From contig JANTQA010000070.1 in the NCBI GenBank assembly GCA_027625915.1, positions 13,893,001-13,957,000 of the forward strand: a stretch of DNA of 64,000 nt. Reading direction: 5' to 3'. The notes under the pieces were generated by a model. The model was not told where the DNA came from. It worked only from the letters and a program-made list of their open reading frames with translations, and made no database searches. Shown here piece after piece: positions 36,520 through 48,300 of this stretch (positions within the stretch are counted from its first letter, which is position 1; every line of letters starts with the position of its first letter). A program made the position numbers and the translations under genes. This stretch comes from Anaeramoeba flamelloides (Eukaryota; Metamonada; Anaeramoebidae).

Positions 36520-39500
36520 TTATAAGAAATACATTGAAGTTGTTCTTCTAATTTTTACATTTCGTTTTTCTTGGGGGGCTGCATCAAATACTTTGAAAGA
36601 ATGATTAGATTCTGAATCAACCTTCATAACAGATGCGCTATTTGCGCATCGATAAAAATAATTCGGTGCAGACCAAACAGTGACAAGTTTTTTTTCAAAC
36701 GAATATCGAAACCCATCCTGGCATAATTGATGCGCTCTTGCAATTAATTCGAGATGATTTACTTTCTGAAATTCTTCACAAACAGTTTTCCCAAAAAAGA
36801 ACCCCGCACCTATTAATGTATTTTTTTATTATGAATATTATTGTTTTATTTTAGAAATGTTGCAAGGATAAATGATGATTTTGTTTTAAAGAAACAAATG
36901 AAGAAAAAAAGAAAAAACAAAAATGCGAAATTAAATAATTTTTATAAAATAAATTTTTGTAATGATACAGCCATTTTAAAAAGGTGAATACTTATTTTTT
37001 TTTTATTGGATTGTAAGAACAGAAAACCTTTTTAAATTTTTTTATTTTTATAAAGAGAGAAATTTTGAAGAATTAAAACTTTTTGAAAGTTTTTTTTTTT
37101 AATAGAAGTACCTTTTTTGCAAAAAAAGGGACTTCTCTTCATACTCCAACCCCCACACCACGTTTAAAGGCCGAGTCCTCACTTTATTAAAATAGAAAAC
37201 TTTTAAAAAAGTTTTAATACTAAAAAGGTGCTCACTTTTTCCTAAAATAGAAAACTTTCAAACAGTTTTAATTCTGAAAAATTTTATACTTTTTTAAAAA
37301 TAGAAAACTTGAAAAAAGTTTTAAAAAAAGTACTCACATTTTTTTAAAATGACTTGTCATAAAAAAAAAAATGTTTTTGATTTTTTATACTTTTTACCTT
37401 TTCCAAATTTCCCTTCTTAAGTTGTTTGGGCTTTATGTTCCTTCTCTTTTTGTTTTTTTAGGTGTTTGGGAAAGGTAAAAAGTATAAAAAATCATTATAA
37501 GAATTGGTTGACCTGGTCATGACTAACCCAACCAAACTTGTTCATGATCAGATCTTCGATGAGGACTTATGCAACTGAACTGAATCCAACGAATGCGATC
37601 TGAAACCAACCAAAGTGAACCGAATTGAACTTTTCGTACTATCTGTCGAGTCGTTACTTGGACTGGGTTTTTGCTGTCGAGTCGGTATCTTGTACTGGGA
37701 TTTTGCGAAAACAAGATTTGGGAAACTTGCAAAAAAAAAAAAAAAAAAATAATAAAAAAAAAAAAAAACACAAAAAAAAAAAATAAAAAAAAAAAGCAAA
37801 GCAACTGAAAAGAAAATTTCGAAAACCAAATCTTATTCTTAAAAACCAGTGCTTTTTAGATTCAACCCATCTATAAAGTTCTAAATCAAAATTTAATAAA
37901 CAGCCTTTTTCATTTGATCTATAGTTGTTCAAATATTTAGAACTCTTTATTAAAACAACCTATGGTGGCGATCCAAAAAAAACGACATAAAAGGAAACAA
38001 CCACCAGCCCATTCAACACTTGGGGCACAAAAAAAAACTTTTCACTGAAGTTTTTTCTTTTTTCTATTATTTTTTGACTCTCTTTCATTTCTTGCTTTTC
38101 TTTCTCTTTTTCTTGTCTTTTTTCTGAAATAATTTATTCTTTTCATTTTTTAAAGAAAAGATATCCTTTGAGCTGTAATCCTGCTTACATTACAGTTAGG
38201 ATAAAAAACCCCTAAATACAATTTTAGAGTTTCAGGCAAATAGGAGGTAATTTTGTTGAATCACCTCTGCTCAACAATAAAAAAAAAAAAAAAAAAAATG
38301 TTTTTTTTTTTGAAAAGATAAATAAAAATTTTGTTTAATTTATTTTGCAATTAACAGTAATTTGATCACTTTTACGAATGTTCTCCCTTAAATTTCAGCA
38401 ATTTCAAAAAAAAAAAAAAAAAAAGAACCTATTTTTTTCGGTGTATAATTTTTTTTCACAACTGTAATATTTTTTATTTATATTTTTTTGAAATATTAAA
38501 ATATTTTCTTTTGGGTTTACTTCTCCCTTTTGATAAAAAGGCAATATAATTTTTATTGTAAAAAACATGATAAAGAAAATAGTATATTTTTAAATTTTAA
38601 AGCACTCCTCAGGGTATAAAAATAAAAAAAGCCACTATTAAACCATTAACTTTTGTACTAACTTTAGTTTTTTGTTTTTTTTATTGAGTCAAGAGAACGA
38701 GAAAAATCCAGGATTATATAGCAAAAAGAATTAATATTAATGATATAATGTTTGAGCGGGTTTTGGGTTGTAGAAATAAAATTGATTTTTCAAGTAATTT
38801 AGGGTTGGTTGATTATTTGCTTGTCAATGGGATGAATGGTTGAACACGAAACAAGAAAAATGAAAACCAAAAAAGTAACAAAATAAAAGGAAGAAGAAAA
38901 AACAATAATAATTCGAAGAAAAAATAATATATTAATGAAAAAAAAAAAAAAAACGTGAAAGTTTCCTCTCAACCTTAACTCAATATATCTATAAAATAAA
39001 TTAATAAGAAGCATTCTGTTTTTCTTTTTCTTTTTTTTTTTCCCAAAAATCTTTTGTTTGATCCTACCTTTGTCAACTTTTTGAAACTAAAAATTAATAA
39101 AATGCACAGATTCACCATTTTAATCACACTCTCCTTTGATTTTTCTTCTTTTTTAATTTAAAGAAGGAAAAAATATTGAATGGATTTGAAAACAATTATA
39201 TTTACAAAAAAAAGTTTTTAACAGAACTAACCACGTGTACTTTTATACCTTTAGTAGTAAGTTAAGTGCTATCTTGATTTTATGTTCTGGGGGAACTAAA
39301 ATCCGATACAATAAATTAGAAAAAAATGTTTAAAACAATACCTTTTAGGCTAAAGACAAAATATTACAAATTTTGGGTTTTTTTGGGGATTTTTAAGTTC
39401 GAAATTAAAAAAGCATTTATTGATCTCAAAAACTTTTTCGAATTTTCAAACAAAACAATTTAAAAATAAAAAGTTATTTTGTTCACCTCTTACTTCTCTT

Positions 39501-41655
39501 ACTTTCTACTTTATCTGAAAGTATATTTATACCATTTCCCTCCACTTTTGGAATATTTTTAAATATAATGGGGGGTGGAAAGCAAATTTAACAAGAGGAT
39601 TTTGATTTTATAACCTTTTCCAAGTTAAATTTTGAATTTGGATAGGTGAAAATGGTTTTGTCCTAAATTAGAAATTTTCGAAAAGAAAAACCCAAATTTT
39701 GAACTTAAACAAGATTTTTCGACTCAGGATTCTTAAAAGTCAAGGAATGTGTTGTGTGTCCTGAAAGCAAACCCACTCACCGCAAAATACCGATAGTCTT
39801 TATATGGATTTAATTATTGAAAAGGGGTTTATTTTGCAACACCTCAAATACTATTATTTTCCAATTAAAAAATGAAAATTTTTAGTTCACATTCCAAAAT
39901 ATTTTTCGAGTTTATAAATTGAAGTACATCCAAAGATCTTAACAACATCGTTTAGAAATGATATCTTTAGGCAATAAATTTAACTTCCTGGGTTAACTCC
40001 AAGACAAAATTTTTACTCTGGTAATTTGATTGTAGTAGTAATAATTAATATTCATTTTTGGAAATTGAAATAAAAATTTTCATTTATTAAGCAGAAAATA
40101 GCAGTAGTTCTATATTCAACCATTTTGCAATGAAAAATCAAATTTTTATGTAATCAAAAAACTAATTTTGGTTTGTAGAGTTGTTTTAACAATGTTAAAT
40201 TTCAAAGTAATTTTTCTCTTTGTTTTGAAAGAATAATGAAAAACGGTAATAATAAAAAAAAAAAATGAAAGAAAAAGAAAAATGTTTTTTAGAATATTAC
40301 CTCTTGGATTCAATTCCCAAGACTCTGTATTTTCATCTGGATCACTCCACAACAAATCACACATTGGCCCCTCGTGTGGAACTTCAGTTTTTCGATCAAT
40401 TAGCCGGATCTATATAAAGTAAGAAGAAGTGAAAAAAGTTTAAAAAAGTAAGTAACATTTTGCTCAATTCAGAAAGGGTCTCGATTTGGATAAAAAATTA
40501 AGAATTTGTAGTTCTTTATTTTGGAATTCTTTTCTATTTGATCGAGTGTGAGAGTCAATGTGAAACAAGAATGAAAAAAAAAAAAAAAAAAAAAAAAAGA
40601 AAGATGGAACAAATTACTTGATTAAGGGTTGTTATATTTGGAGAAAGCCCACCGTGTACACAAAAAATTCTATTTTCTACAATAGCTGAAAGAGGCAGAT
40701 AATCAAACAATTCTGTACAGTATCTCCAAACAGACGAATTACCAAATTTTTTCATACACTCGTCATAAAATCCATATACTTGGGTGGTCGTTCTTGATTC
40801 ATGGTTGCCACGGATAAGCGTAATTTTGTCCGGGTACCTCACCTTCAGAGTTAAAAGTAACAAAAAGGTCTCGATCGAGTAATAGCCACGATCGACAAAA
40901 TCTCCCATAAAAAGGTAACTCGTGTCTGGTGGCTTGCCGCCAATTTCAAAAAGTTCGATTAAATCCCAAAACTGGCCATGAATGTCCCCACAGATCTATT
41001 AGCCATAAACGTAAGAATTGTGAAAATGAAGAATTAGAATTATTTTCATTCTTGTTTGGTTTTGAAAAAGAGTAATAAATTCTGTGCCATGTATTTTGGT
41101 TTTTGTTTTGAAAAAAAGTGTTCAAGATCTCAATTTGAGAAAGAAATTTGGGGGTGAAATAAAATAGTTCTCAAATTAACTGTTTTTTTTTCGTTTTTGT
41201 TGCCCAACTTTCTTATTCTTGACAGAAAGGACTTGAATTTCAGATCAAAACGTGTTTTGTTTTTAACAATTTAAAGGTGCTTTGGAGTTGTCAGAAGAAA
41301 ATTTTTGATTGAAAACTCGACGAATAATCAATTTTGAAAACAATTTCTTGTTTTCTTTTGTTTTCTTTTGTTTTGTTTTATTTTGTTTTATTTTGTTTTT
41401 TTTTCTTTTCTTTTCTTTTCTCTTCTTTTGTTAAGTTTGGTTTGGTTTGTTTGGTTTGTTTGAAAAATTAAAATAACAAAGACATTTCCAAAAAAAAATA
41501 CATACCGTAATCGGTGCTTTTAAAAACATCGTGTTGCCTTCGTTCATAAAGATCTGCCTCGCTTGAAGACAAACAAATTGGATCTCCTTTTCAGTAGGCA
41601 CAAGAGATTTTTCAAGCTTTTCAAGAATTTTATCTATTGCTCCGTAACCAGACAT
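36520..41655 (-). CDS. Ser/Thr protein phosphatase catalytic subunit, PP4/PP2A type, four exons
   Basis: Exons on the minus strand: 41655-41506, 40995-40618, 40409-40301 and 36809-36520. They join to 308 residues, against 307 for human PP4. Donors are GTATGT, GTAATT and GTAATA; all acceptors end in AG. The metal-binding motifs are complete: GDIHGQ, GDFVDRG, RGNHESR, ARAHQ and HGGLSP. The stretch [40 protein letters not shown] is closer to PP4 than to PP2A or PP6, and [14 protein letters not shown] fits too. The protein ends YFL, the tail whose last Leu is methylated in PP2A and PP4. Unusual are [12 protein letters not shown] (usually QITQ) and [14 protein letters not shown] (usually APNYCYRCGN). 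I start at the Met before SGYGAIDKI; an in-frame ATG lies 9 codons upstream. Intron 3 is 3.5 kb and full of repeats. Confidence 0.92.
36965..37360 (+). repeat. Family C repeat in phosphatase intron 3 (C1)
   Basis: It matches 59645-59945: CCATTTTAAAAAGGTGAATACTT against CCATTTTAAAAAATTGAATACTT (shown in part), CTTCTCTTCATACTCCAACC against CTTTTCTTCAGATTCCAACT, and repeated AAAACTTT...AAAGTTTTAA units. The internal units resemble an inverted or tandem array of TTTCAAAAAGTTTTAA. Confidence 0.55.
37383..38285 (+). repeat. Family H repeat with GC-rich insert, in phosphatase intron 3 (H2)
   Basis: The left part is a self-complementary pair: TTTTTATACTTTTTACCTTT and, about 80 bp on, AAAGGTAAAAAGTATAAAAA. 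Compared with H1 it carries a 230 bp segment (about 37505-37735) of clearly higher GC, with two imperfect units of CTGTCGAGTCG...CTGGG. The right part matches H1 at AGGATAAAAAA. Open frames across the poly-A part are artefacts. Confidence 0.55.
41345..41435 (+). repeat. TTTTG/TTTTC pentanucleotide repeat in phosphatase intron 1
   Basis: About fifteen units of TTTTG, TTTTA and TTTTC in a row. On the coding strand this is a CAAAA/GAAAA purine-rich tract just inside intron 1. Confidence 0.85.
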
Positions 41656-42444
41656 AAGGGATGGAATATAAAAAAAATACAAATAGAAAAAATGTTTTGG
41701 AAAAGGTTTTGATTTGTTTTTTTTAACTCTTCAGTTTTTTGAACATAGAATTTCAGACTACTGTCCTATTTCCAGTTTAAATATCTGTTCCAACAGAAAG
41801 TCGTTTGTCAAATTACTAAAAAAATCAAAATATTTAATTCTCAAGTATCTGGTATCATTGTTTTGAATTTATTCTTGTTGTCGAACATAAATACTTTAGT
41901 CTGTTAATTTTTCTGAGAAAGGGTTTTGATAATTATTTTAGAAAATTGAGCAAAAAATTATTTTTAGGGTTTGGTTTCATCCAGTCTTTTAGCATTCAGG
42001 GTCACTTTGAAATTATAAAAATCCAATTTCCAATTTGAATTTGACAGAAATCTTTTTTTAATATTTGGACAAACAACCATTATTTAACAAAGCAACAGAA
42101 CCCCGGGTCTCTTTTAAACATAAGTTGTTGGAAATAAAATAAATTTGGATTTTTTTTTGTTTACACATGTGTAAAAATTGAAAAATCAAATATTCCAAAT
42201 TTAAGGATTGAGAAGTTTCTCCATTGCTATGGCCTCAATAACATCGAAGAAACAAATTTCTATAATTTTATTAAGTCTTTACTGATTTTGTTTAATAAAT
42301 ATTTCACTTTTTTGTTTTTGAGATCCTTTTGAAGATCGGAATTTTCGAAATTTTTTACTTTCTTTTAAGGTGGTATTGTGAAATACATTAATAAAATCAA
42401 TTTTTGTGGTTGAGATGTGTTTTCAATAATGGGTTGCTATGAGG

Positions 42445-42646
42445 TACAGTCAGTTTCACTTTTAAGGCACAAACTTTCTACGAAATTTAAGGCACAAAAA
42501 AAATTCCAAATTAAGGCACAAAATTCCAATTATAGTAAATATAAATTGTAAAATAAAAAATTTCAAAATTTTGTGCCTTAATTTGAGATTTTTTTGTGTC
42601 TTAAATTTCGTTGAAAGTTTGTGCCTTAAAAGTGAAACTGACTGTA
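42445..42646. mobile_element. Family E hairpin MITE (E3)
   Basis: Left end TACAGTCAGTTTCACTTTTA; right end on the other strand TACAGTCAGTTTCACTTTTA, identical over these 20 bases. The arms continue as AGGCACAAACTTTC and beyond with only a few mismatches, separated by a short A/T-rich loop. TA at each edge. Confidence 0.92.
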
Positions 42647-42858
42647 TACATAAACCTTAGTTAGCCAGCAAAAAAACACTTTCTTAAAAATAATGAATAA
42701 TTAGAAAAATCATTTTTCCTTCTTTTTAGTTTCAAGAAAATTCCTTAACAACAGATTTTATGGATAAAGCTTTTGGCAAAATTCATCATAGCTGACTTTA
42801 AGATAAAAATACAATTTAAAAATAATTTAAAAGCTCCAACAAAATAACAATAAGCCGA

Positions 42859-43055
42859 TACAGTCAGTTTCACTTTTAAGGCACAAACTTTCAACGAAAT
42901 TTAAGGCACAAAAAAAATCTCAAATTAATCACAAAATTCAAATTCTAGTAAAATAAATTGTAAAAAAAATTTCCAAAAAATGTGCTTTAATTTGAGATTT
43001 TTTTGTGCCTTAAATTTCGTTGAAAGTTTGTGCCTTAAAAGTGAAACTGACTGTA
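42859..43055. mobile_element. Family E hairpin MITE (E4)
   Basis: It has the same 20-base ends as E3 on both sides and lies only 212 bp from it. Arms and loop differ from E3 by a handful of changes, so both copies are young relative to E1 and E2. Confidence 0.92.
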
Positions 43056-43382
43056 TCAAATTCATTAATTAACAATTGGTAGTGTTATCAAACTCAACCC
43101 TTTTTCATTTAGTTCAAAGACTTAAGTGTTACATAGTTTCGAATAAAAGCATTTAAAAAAATCAGGTCTTTTTAAAAATTGTGGTTTTTAATAAACTTCA
43201 AATAGTAATCTCATCATGTAAAAATATCCTAAATCAAAAACTTTGAATTTGTAGAGGTCTTATGGATCCCAAGAAATTAAGTTCAGAATTCTACAATGAT
43301 TTGGTTGCCAAGTTACCCACCTTACAGATTTTTTAATAATCCTCAAAAGATTTCAAAAAAAGATTATTGTTATCAAAATTAT

Positions 43383-43983
43383 GTGTGCAGAAAAGTTTAA
43401 TTAGTATTACAAAAAAAACTTGTTTCTTTTTTATAAAAAACTTCTCTACGTCAATAGATCAATTAAACCAACAATAAACAAATAAGTAAATATGATCCTG
43501 ATTTCTTAAAGTTCTAGTGTTGTTCAAATAAAGCGTGCAGAAAAGTATAATATGTGTTTCAAAATAAAAATCGTGTTTTTTTGTTATAGAAGACCTAAAC
43601 ATCATCCTGATCAAAGAAACGGATAATAATCCATCATCCATCATGATCTTTGTTTCTTAAAGCTCTAATATTCAAATAGAAATTATAAAAAGGAAGGATC
43701 AAATTGGAAAATTTATCCCAAAAAATAAGAAATTTTTATCAAACAAAAAAACAAAAATATTCAAAAAAATTGAGAAAATTACAAAACATTTAATAAAATA
43801 CAGTCCTAATTTAAATTTAACTTAAAATAACAAAGAGTTTATTTTCAAAATTGATTTGAACTTAGGTATACTATTGTGTAGTAAATTGGATGTTGCATTG
43901 GAACCAGAAAAACAAAAAGTAAGGAATATATTTTGGAACACCGACTATAGACCTTCTTCAAGCATTATTTTGATCACTGTATT
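43383..43983 (+). repeat. Family F repeat with a local tandem duplication (F1)
   Basis: 43530-43983 matches 63362-63835 (TTCAAAATAAAAATCGTG against TTCAAAATAAAAAGCGTG, and ATTTTGATCACTGTA against ATTTTGATCACAGTA at the right end). Positions 43383-43529 repeat the first part of the unit (GTGCAGAAAAGTTTAAT against GTGCAGAAAAGTATAAT; GATTTCTTAAAGTTCTAGTG against GTTTCTTAAAGCTCTAATA). The class is unknown. Confidence 0.55.
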
Positions 43984-45373
43984 TATTTGTTTAGTCTTTT
44001 TATTATATACACTGATAGATAAAGGACGACTGTCAGCCCTTATCTGAAAGGAATTGTGGGGAATTGAAAATAAGAGAATCAGAAGAACTTTTATCACATT
44101 TCTGCAAAATGTTCAGTAATACAAAAATGTTTTCTTCATTTTTCAATTTTTTGTGATAAATTTGTGATTTTTCCTTAACTGTGAAACTTTTACTGTAAGA
44201 CACATAAGGGTCAAGAAATTTTGATCACCGTTTAATATAGTGGTAACTTTCTGTTACATAATAAAATGGTAACCTAGAATTTGACTTAGTAAGAAAAGAA
44301 AATCGAAAAATACTTTTTCCAAAATCAAGCAAGCCCAAGCATTTCAAAAGGTTTATTAAATTACAATCATTAATATTTAAAACTTCCAATATATTTCCAA
44401 GTTTCTTGGTCCTTGGAGTTATATCAGAAAATAATCCACCTTAATGAAAAAATAACATATTTGTATATGAAAATATATGGGATAAATTTTCACTTCATTT
44501 TTCAAATTTTCTTCTCCAAAAATATGAGTTTTAACTTTAATTAGTCTCCCCAGTGAAAGGTTTATTTGTATTCTCTATTTGACTGTTTATTTGTTGGGTA
44601 CTTTTTTATTTTCATAGTTGTCAAAATTAAGAAATTTGAATGATAGGAAGATTTTCGTAATTGAAAAAAGACAATCATTTGAAAATTTTATACCTTTGAA
44701 TTTAAATACCAGTAATTGTATCAAAAAAAAAATTAAAAACCTCAGAAATCATTTTTCAACAAATTCACTAATAACAAAAAAAAAATCACTTTTTTTTTTA
44801 GATCCAAATATTCCAAAAACAAAAAATATTAAAAGATTTTTTTTTTTTTTTTAAACAAAAAATTATTTAGTGATCATTCCCTTAAAATCAAACAAAAGCC
44901 ATTTTAAAAAGAACAAATTTGTTGTGAAAAAGTGCCTTTTTTTCGTTTTTTTTAATCTTTGTGAATTGAAATTATTTTTCCCTTAATCACATTACTGATG
45001 AAAGGAGTAGAAAGAATATCAAACAAAATTCAAAGGACTAAAAAAAAAATCAAGTTTGTTCTTCATTTTCTCAATTAGATTTAAATAAGATTCAAAACAA
45101 GATCTAAAAAAAAAATAAAAAAATCAAAGAGTAAAAATTTTTTATGTAAAAAATTTGTTTCCAAAAAAAAACTGTAGTTTAACGTATTTTAAAAAAAGGT
45201 GTTTGAGGAAGTGTGTCGACTCATGCGTTTTTCTGAATAATCTTCAATCTTGTAATTTCCAAAAAATCTAAGAGAGAAGCATCATTTTTCTAACTTCTCA
45301 CAGACTCAAATAATTACCTTTCTTTCCGAAAAGATAATTACTTATCTCAAGAATCAGAATTAATAACCAACAA

Positions 45374-48300
45374 ATGGAACAGTCTAATGATCTGACTGTT
45401 AAATTGTTTTCATCTCTACTTGATGCAACAAAACAAATTGAACCTTTTTTCCAATCAAACCAAAACCAAAAACAAAAACCAAAACAAAAACAAAAAAAAT
45501 TGAACAAGCAAACACAACAAAAGCTTGTTCATTCACAAAAAAAAATAAAGGTCTTATTAAACAAGGGTTTAAATTGGTTAAATCCAATTGAAACATTAAA
45601 TTTAAATACTTCACATGCTCAAGATCTTAGCCAAACCCAAATACAGAACAAACAAAGCAGCAACAAGAACAAAAATAACACCAACAGTAGCAATCAAAAG
45701 AATACAATCAATAGCAACACCTTGAACAAAAAGAAAAAACAAAAAACAAGGAAAAAGAATCTGAAACATTCTCAATTTCGGCAACTAAAAGACTTCTCAA
45801 CAATTCTCAAATTAAATAATTTAATATTTGATCATGTCGAACATTTATTAGGTAAGGTCCTTTGTGAGGAAAATGTGGACAACCAAGAAGAAGAAAATGA
45901 AAAAGAAAACGAGACTAGGAATTATCAGGAAAAAGGAAAAGGAAGAGGAAAAGAGAAAGAGAAGGAGAAAGAGAATGTGAACGTGAACGAGACAGAAATG
46001 GAAAAAAAAAACGATAAACAGAATAGATTAAATAAAAAAAACATAGAACAAGGAAACGTTGTAAAATTTGTTTCCTACCCGAATTATGATCAGTCGAGCT
46101 TATCACAAAACCAAAACCAAAACCAAAACCAAAACAAAAACAAAAAACAAAAACAAAAAAATCAAGAATTAGATCTTAATGATTTATTTAAACCCAAGAA
46201 ACCACAATTAAGATTCCAAGAACAAATCGACAATTCAAAAAAACCATTCCAACCAAAATTAAAAAATAAGCCAAATTGCAAATTGCCATTAGAGCAATCT
46301 TTATTGAAAATGAAAAAAGATGGGACATATAATCCCTATTCTTATGAATTAAATTCATTACAATTTTCTGCAAAGCAATATCATTACTACCCAACAACTA
46401 AAGAAATTTTCGAATCAAAGAACATAAAATCGAACATTTCGTTAAGTGGTAAAGAATTTAAATGGGTTGACAACGAGGAAGATTTAAAATTAGTTTCAAT
46501 TCAGTTATCAAAAGTTTCAAGGTTTAGTTTGCAATTATACCAGCACCAATTCCATTCATACCAGGGGCTTACCTGCCTAATTTCAATTTCTACAGACAGC
46601 ACCGATTATATAATTGATTCCATCAAACTATATGGCAAATTAGGTGTGCTGTTAAATGCGTTTACGAACCCAAAAATCATCAAAATAATGTACAATTCTC
46701 AACGATCTCTATTGGCACTACAGAGAGATTTTGGGCTGTATGTTATCAATTTGTTTGATATCAATGAAGCCATAAAGCTGTTCGGGGAAAAAGAATTACA
46801 AGGCCAAAATGTCAAATTAAGTTTTATTATGAAAAAATTTTTGAATTTTGAAGAAAATTCGGACAAAAAAGTAAACAAATCGAAACAACCAAATGAAAAA
46901 AATGAAATTGTGGATTTAATGTTAAAAGAGTTTGAAGAAGAAGAAGACGAAATAAAAGAAATAGAAAAATTAAAAAAATCACAATTAAACGATCAGGACT
47001 ATGATAATCATAGTCATAATAAGAATAATAATAATAATGATTTTTTGAAAAATTTTGAATATATTGATTGGAGAATTAGGCCGATCCCCTTTAAATCATT
47101 ACGCTATCTTAGGCATTATAGTTTTTATTTATACAATGTATTTGAATTTCTTAAATCTTCATTATCCAAGCAGGCAATCCATCAATATTCGCAAAGCAAT
47201 AAAAAATTACCAAGAAATACAAATAAAATAAAACAAAAATTGATAAAGCAAGTTTTTGAAAGGGGAAAAGAATTATGCTTAAAAGGTTATAGAAAACCTA
47301 AATTTTACTCTAAAAATTTTTTTAAATTATATAACGATTATTCTTTCAATAAGAATGAAAATAATAATAAGAATGAAAACTACAATAGCAACAACACCAA
47401 CAACACCAACAATAACACCAACACCAACACCAAAAACAACAACAGCAATACTAATGATAACAACAACATTAATAACAACATCAGCAGCATTCATAATTTC
47501 AACGATGGCAATGAATATAATAAATTTACTTCACTTAAATTATATATTTTTTCGGAATTATATAACTGGAGAGATAATATTGCAAGAAAGGAAGACGAAT
47601 GTATTTATTCCATTTTATCAAATAAAACTTTATTTTTACTTTGTAAAAAATTACCAACAACAGAACAATCATTATATTCTTTATTTCCAAAAACAAAAAT
47701 TCCAATCTTTATTCAAAAATATTCTAAAAATATAATAAAAATACTCCTAATTAAATTTCAGGATAATGAAATTCAAAAACGATTTGATACTTTAATTGAG
47801 AAAGCTTATTTAAGATTAAATAATAATAAAGATGGGAAAAATGAAAATAAAAAATTAAATAATACAATAAAGGGGAAAGAAGAACAGGAAGAAAGGGTAA
47901 AGGGAAAAGAAAAAGAAAAAGAAAAAGAAAGGAAAAAGAAAAAGGAAAAGGAAAGGGAAATGGAAAAAGAGAAGGAAATTGAGAAGGAGAAGGGAGTTGA
48001 TGATAACAACATTAATACTATGAGAACAGAATTACAAAAAATATTTCCAAAAATTGATTCATCAGTAATTTTTGAAATCTCTGATTCTGAAGCATCAGAT
48101 TCGAATAGTGAAGACATGAGAGGATCATCACCATTTTTTATTTATTCTCAAAATAATTCCAAAGGATATAATTCAAATGATCTTCTTCTTGAAGAGAATT
48201 TTAAAATGAGTGGTAAAATCACTCCACCAGAACAATTTGCACCAAAAACACAAAAGGAAATTTATGAACTATCAAAAAGAAACAGAAAAAGAAATAAAGA

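Larger units (their letters stand above)
41656..45373. other. Divergent intergenic region between phosphatase and Rrp6-like genes
   Basis: The two genes are transcribed away from each other, so both promoters lie here. It contains hairpin elements E3 and E4, the F repeat with a local duplication, and AT-rich DNA. An exon-like open frame follows a TTTTCATAG acceptor at 44608 but could not be joined to anything. Confidence 0.65.

Noticed and set aside
37523-37932. Overlapping minus-strand frames rich in Phe
   Set aside because: They come from poly-A stretches within repeat H inside the phosphatase intron.
44608-44854. Exon-like frame after a TTTTCATAG acceptor, encoding SKLRNLNDRKIFVIEKRQ and ending in TAA
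   Set aside because: It looks protein-like, but no upstream exon with a start codon and fitting donor could be found, and it has no ATG of its own at the start.
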